A program made the translations under genes and the position numbers. From Marinifilaceae bacterium (lineage in GTDB: Bacteria; Bacteroidota; Bacteroidia; Bacteroidales; Marinifilaceae), in NCBI GenBank assembly GCA_025210485.1, contig JAOARN010000106.1, positions 39,413-103,412 of the forward strand: a stretch of DNA of 64,000 nt, in the 5' to 3' direction. Shown here piece by piece: positions 60,893 through 64,000 of this stretch (position 1 is the stretch's first letter; the number at the start of each line of letters is the position of its first letter). The notes beneath the pieces were generated by a model. That model was not told the DNA's origin. It saw only the letters and a program-made list of their open reading frames with translations, and made no database searches.

Positions 60893-62227
60893 CTATTTGA
60901 GTAGATTGATTTCAGATTCTAAAATGTAATTTCCATAATCTTGTTTCTTGTAGGTTCTTTTAAGTTTTGAGACAATTTGCATTTTCCCAGCTCTTAATTC
61001 TTCCACTTGTATTATGTATTGCTTAAAGCAGTACGTATCAGTATATAAACCAATTTTGTATTCTTCTTTGAATATAATATCAGAATAGGTTTTTATGGTT
61101 TTGTCTGTTGTGACATTATCTTTGTTTGTGGTAATTGTAGTATTGGTTAAATTATCTAATCCATCGTTTTTGTAGCTAAATATAGATGTTGATATCACAG
61201 TGTTTTCCTCATGGAATTCACTTTTAATCTTTTTAGAAATAAGGCCATTATCGAAAAACTGTTCGTTTGTGAAATTATATTTATTGTTTTCCTCTTTAGT
61301 GTAAACCAAATTTTCCTCCGTGGTATCCGAATATTTAGTAATTTCTACCTTATCCTTGCTAATGTTTTTCGTCGTAATAGAATATCCATTCACGTAGGAG
61401 AAAGTTTTTTCAATTTCATCACCTTCGTACAAATCCTTTTTAGTTGATATTTTTATCAATCTGTTTTGAGAATCATATTCGTAATCGAAATTGAACTCAT
61501 TTTTGTCATCTGCAAAGTTTCGTTGATGTCTGTAGTTTGTTATTTGATTATTTGAATTGTACGTATAATATATCCCCGTAACAACTACATTATTAGCATC
61601 TTTGTATATATAACTTGTTGGCATATCTGCTTCATTATACTCAATGATTTGTTCACTTATTTTCTTCTTCGAATCATTATAACCAATTACTCTATTTATA
61701 TTATTGTTCGAATCGGAATGTAATTCCTTATATTCTTCTGATGTTTTTATCAATACTTTTACATTATTGCCATCTTCCCAGTTCCATTCCAATAACATAT
61801 TGGGACTTTGCGATTTCAGTAAAACTCCATTTTTGTCAACACTGTGGTTTAGTGTTTCCTGAGTACTAGTGTGATGATATCCTTTTCGTGTACCATTATG
61901 ATATCTAATAATCGTTTTTGTTAAATTTTGATTTTCAAAAATATTCTTTATTGACACATCTTCGAAATCTAATTCGTACGAATGATTTAGGATATTTGTT
62001 TTAACATACCAATTTATCAAGTTATCCAATTTTATTACTTGATTTTTTTTGGCAAGTTCAGCATTGTTTTTTTCCAGATTCGAATTTTGATTTTTTAAAT
62101 CCTCATTCTCAGCTTTTATTGCTGCTAAATCTTTATTTATTTGGTCTAATTCAGATTTGTATTTGTCCTCACAGCTCATTAATCCAATAGTCAGGACGAT
62201 TAGTATATAGCTTAATTTATTTTTCAT
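60893..62227 (-). CDS. Coiled-coil lipoprotein with YD-like repeats, paralog 2
   Basis: This 444-residue lipoprotein (TIGLMSC, Cys19) has a heptad coiled coil (about residues 24-66, rich in Glu, Asn and Lys). Beta strands with short repeating tyrosine-rich motifs follow (for example YNSNNQITNYRHQ, YDSQNRLIKI and YNEADMPTSY), similar to YD/RHS-type repeats. There is no catalytic domain. It shares this layout with the preceding gene, 10 bases away. The function is unknown; surface structure is inferred. Confidence 0.65.
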   Translation of the reverse strand: MKNKLSYILIVLTIGLMSCEDKYKSELDQINKDLAAIKAENEDLKNQNSNLEKNNAELAKKNQVIKLDNLINWYVKTNILNHSYELDFEDVSIKNIFENQNLTKTIIRYHNGTRKGYHHTSTQETLNHSVDKNGVLLKSQSPNMLLEWNWEDGNNVKVLIKTSEEYKELHSDSNNNINRVIGYNDSKKKISEQIIEYNEADMPTSYIYKDANNVVVTGIYYTYNSNNQITNYRHQRNFADDKNEFNFDYEYDSQNRLIKISTKKDLYEGDEIEKTFSYVNGYSITTKNISKDKVEITKYSDTTEENLVYTKEENNKYNFTNEQFFDNGLISKKIKSEFHEENTVISTSIFSYKNDGLDNLTNTTITTNKDNVTTDKTIKTYSDIIFKEEYKIGLYTDTYCFKQYIIQVEELRAGKMQIVSKLKRTYKKQDYGNYILESEINLLK

Positions 62228-62237
62228 CTTGTTATGT

Positions 62238-63596
62238 TTAATTTTCTTTCCAATCTAGGTATTCTTCGTTTTTTGAATTAGAATAAACTTTCTTGCTTTT
62301 TGGTTTAGAGTTCTCATAAATGCTAGTTTCTTTTTTCTGCGGAGCATAAGGAGGTTTTGTAAACCAATTTGAAAATATTGTTTTCTCTTTTATTGTGCCG
62401 TCAGGATTTAGTTCAGTTATTGTTTCAGTTTTATGATAATAATCATCTCTTCTTGCTTCTTGATTTTCATAAATATTAAATCCCGAAATATTTATTTCTC
62501 CAGAAGGAGATTCACTCCAAGTTTTAAATCTAGCCTTTCTGAAATCGTCATTATAAGCATCATATCTATTATTAACATATTTCGGATACATTGCTATTTT
62601 AAAATTGGTGATTTCATCTATAAGTTTATGATATCTCATTTTTAGCTTATTGTCACTGGTGTAGTTTTCCTGTCTGCGAGTGTATTTACTGATCTTATCA
62701 TCCGTATATTCTATTTCTATATATCGTTTAATTATACTCGAATGTGTTTGATGTTCATAATATTCAAGCAATCTATTATTAGCATTAAATTTAAATCTGC
62801 TTTGCTCATAAAATTCGCCAGTTCTTAGGTATGATTTGTTGTCTATTGTAGATACACCATTCTCGTACGAATAATTAGTTTCATAAATTACGACATCTCC
62901 GACCTTCCATGTATATTTGCTTAGCTTATTATTATCTAGATATTCAAACTCCTTTGTGTAAATATCTTTTTCCGAGCTATCTATTATTTTTATAATATTG
63001 TAATTCTCATCATAAGTATATTTAATATCTACTTCGTTGCCTTTTAGACTTGTGATTTCTCCTTCTTCATTGTATTCAAAATAGAATTTTTCGTTTCCTT
63101 CAGTTAGAATTATAGAGATACATTTACTATTTTTCCAGCCATAGTCAATAGTAATATTACTGTATTTTGATTGAATTATTATCCCATTTTCATTGTAGCT
63201 ATGAGTATATATCTTTTCTTCAATAGGTTTATTATTGTATTCTAAACCAAATCTGGCTATGCGCTTCTTGACAATTGTTTGGTGGAGCTTACCATCCTCA
63301 AATATATTTTTATACTGTGTGTTTACAATATCATTATCTTCATTTATATTTTGTAGCGTATTTGTAATAAAATTTGTAATTAAATTGTTTTGAGATTCTT
63401 TTACAGCCTTTAGTTCATTATCTTTTAGTTTTTTATTCAATTCTAAAAGTTCGCTGTTTTCTTTGACTAGTTGGTCGTATTCCTTTTTTGCCTTATCATA
63501 ATCATCTGTATAATCATCACCACACGAAATAGCAAAAATTGCTAGCGATATGATTAAAACAGATTTCATAAGAGATTTGAATCTTGTTGCTTTCAT
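62238..63596 (-). CDS. Coiled-coil lipoprotein with YD-like repeats, paralog 1
   Basis: This lipoprotein of about 452 residues has a signal ending in IFAISC and an acidic spacer. A short coiled coil is followed by the conserved NIFEDGKLHQTIV segment (NIFENQNLTKTII in its paralog), then tyrosine-rich YD-like motifs such as YNEEGEITSLKG and YLDNNKLSKYTW. ATG 63596 is chosen among several in-frame starts. An ATG at 63569 would give a shorter, more typical signal, and an upstream start at 63650 would be unusually long. It leads a two-gene operon. Confidence 0.6.
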   Translation of the reverse strand: MKATRFKSLMKSVLIISLAIFAISCGDDYTDDYDKAKKEYDQLVKENSELLELNKKLKDNELKAVKESQNNLITNFITNTLQNINEDNDIVNTQYKNIFEDGKLHQTIVKKRIARFGLEYNNKPIEEKIYTHSYNENGIIIQSKYSNITIDYGWKNSKCISIILTEGNEKFYFEYNEEGEITSLKGNEVDIKYTYDENYNIIKIIDSSEKDIYTKEFEYLDNNKLSKYTWKVGDVVIYETNYSYENGVSTIDNKSYLRTGEFYEQSRFKFNANNRLLEYYEHQTHSSIIKRYIEIEYTDDKISKYTRRQENYTSDNKLKMRYHKLIDEITNFKIAMYPKYVNNRYDAYNDDFRKARFKTWSESPSGEINISGFNIYENQEARRDDYYHKTETITELNPDGTIKEKTIFSNWFTKPPYAPQKKETSIYENSKPKSKKVYSNSKNEEYLDWKEN

Positions 63597-63673
63597 TTTT
63601 ATTGTTTTGCATTTAATTAAAAAATATGGAGACAAAATAACATCATACATGTTTAATAAAAAATAGACAATTA

Positions 63674-63835
63674 GTGACTTGCGGCTTTCACTTTGCTGTT
63701 GGTTTCGCTGAGATGTTAAAAATGATTTGGTGGTTTGTGAATGGTTTTTTTATTAAAAGGAAATTTCCAAAGCAGATGTTTGATTTTAAATGTAATTTAT
63801 TGATAATCTTTTATGATTATGGATTAGTGGATTAA
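63674..63835 (+). other. Possible short ORF in the terminal gap
   Basis: From GTG 63674 a 53-codon frame runs to TAA 63833-63835, with hydrophobic and basic residues (MIWWFVNGFFIKRKF). No family is recognised. It may be a small gene, part of a repeated element or chance. Confidence 0.2.
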
Positions 63836-63916
63836 AGAGAAAATAATATATTTTTTACAAATAAGTTGAATGTGAAGCATGATAAATATTAATGCTGATA
63901 AGGCTTTGTATTAATT

Positions 63917-64000
63917 ATGAAATATGAAACTAGGGGGGTGGTTGCAGTTTTGGTAGATGGTTATGATGTGGTTTTCCTTTCTCGCCCACTAATGTCAAAC
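63917..64000 (+). other. Open frame reaching the window end
   Basis: An ATG at 63917 opens a 28-codon frame with no stop before the window ends (start MKYETRGVVAVLVDG). The local GC is near 45%, higher than around it. On the minus strand the same DNA has a frame ending KLQPPP and a stop, so the coding strand is unclear. It is a candidate for the edge of a gene or mobile element. Confidence 0.25.

Overview
The window is about 30% G+C, has short intergenic gaps, and contains gene families typical of Bacteroidota. These include a FecR/SusC/SusD locus, an S46 dipeptidyl-peptidase of the DPP11 type, a C69 dipeptidase, a fused GshAB, a UbiA-family prenyltransferase beside kdsC and maf, and many lipoproteins. 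Several genes are preceded by the Bacteroidota promoter form TTTG-N19/20-TAnnTTTG. Together these suggest a marine, low-GC member of the order Bacteroidales/Marinilabiliales. That taxonomic placement is inference. No rRNA, tRNA, CRISPR array or complete insertion sequence was seen.

Layout. 1-1367: the 3' end of a glutamine amidotransferase, a C_GCAxxG_C_C redox protein and a DUF3109 cysteine protein. 1458-7858: an RTX-tail lipoprotein, a membrane AraC-type regulator, an unrecognised protein with a 34-bp perfect palindrome near its 5' end, a spondin_N lipoprotein, an AlkD-like protein and an MFS transporter. 8221-9480: the rpsF-rpsR-rplI operon with a clear promoter and leader hairpin. 9481-13315: an SRPBCC protein, a coiled-coil membrane protein with a SixA phosphatase, and a [4Fe-4S]-type CysH next to an SDR lacking the YxxxK dyad. 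14131-23366: aldolase, C69 dipeptidase, a lipoprotein, then a minus-strand cluster LOG / small membrane protein / pterin dehydratase / alkaline phosphatase, and DPP III. 23410-33588: a HemY-like flavoprotein divergent from a FecCD-type ABC importer, followed by DUF2520, kdsC, ubiA, maf and dpp11. 33661-38429: a serine hydrolase, an Rpn-family nuclease with a heptad-repeat tail, and a secreted OmpL47-like repeat protein. 39035-49428: fecR, susC, susD, a degenerate metallohydrolase lipoprotein and a large metzincin. 49497-51060: folM-folX-folK. 51607-56423: gshAB, ffh, folD. 56543-60685: a TetR regulator with an ABC transporter pair. 60893-63596: two tandem paralogous coiled-coil lipoproteins. 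The last 400 bases are ambiguous.

How the genes fit together. The strongest theme is peptide use. DPP11 (periplasmic, Asp/Glu specific), the C69 dipeptidase and DPP III (cytosolic) could shorten peptides, and the SusCD pair beside a secreted metzincin looks like a protein or peptide acquisition locus. That locus has an anti-sigma factor but no adjacent sigma gene, two hairpins between fecR and susC, and a lipoprotein that keeps the fold of the SusCD-associated zinc metallohydrolases while losing the metal ligands. A second theme is pterin and folate chemistry. FolX and FolM point to tetrahydromonapterin, and the separate pterin-4a-carbinolamine dehydratase suggests a pterin-dependent hydroxylase elsewhere in the genome. 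A third is sulfur, where APS reductase is paired with a substituted SDR. Most convergent gene ends share strong hairpin terminators.
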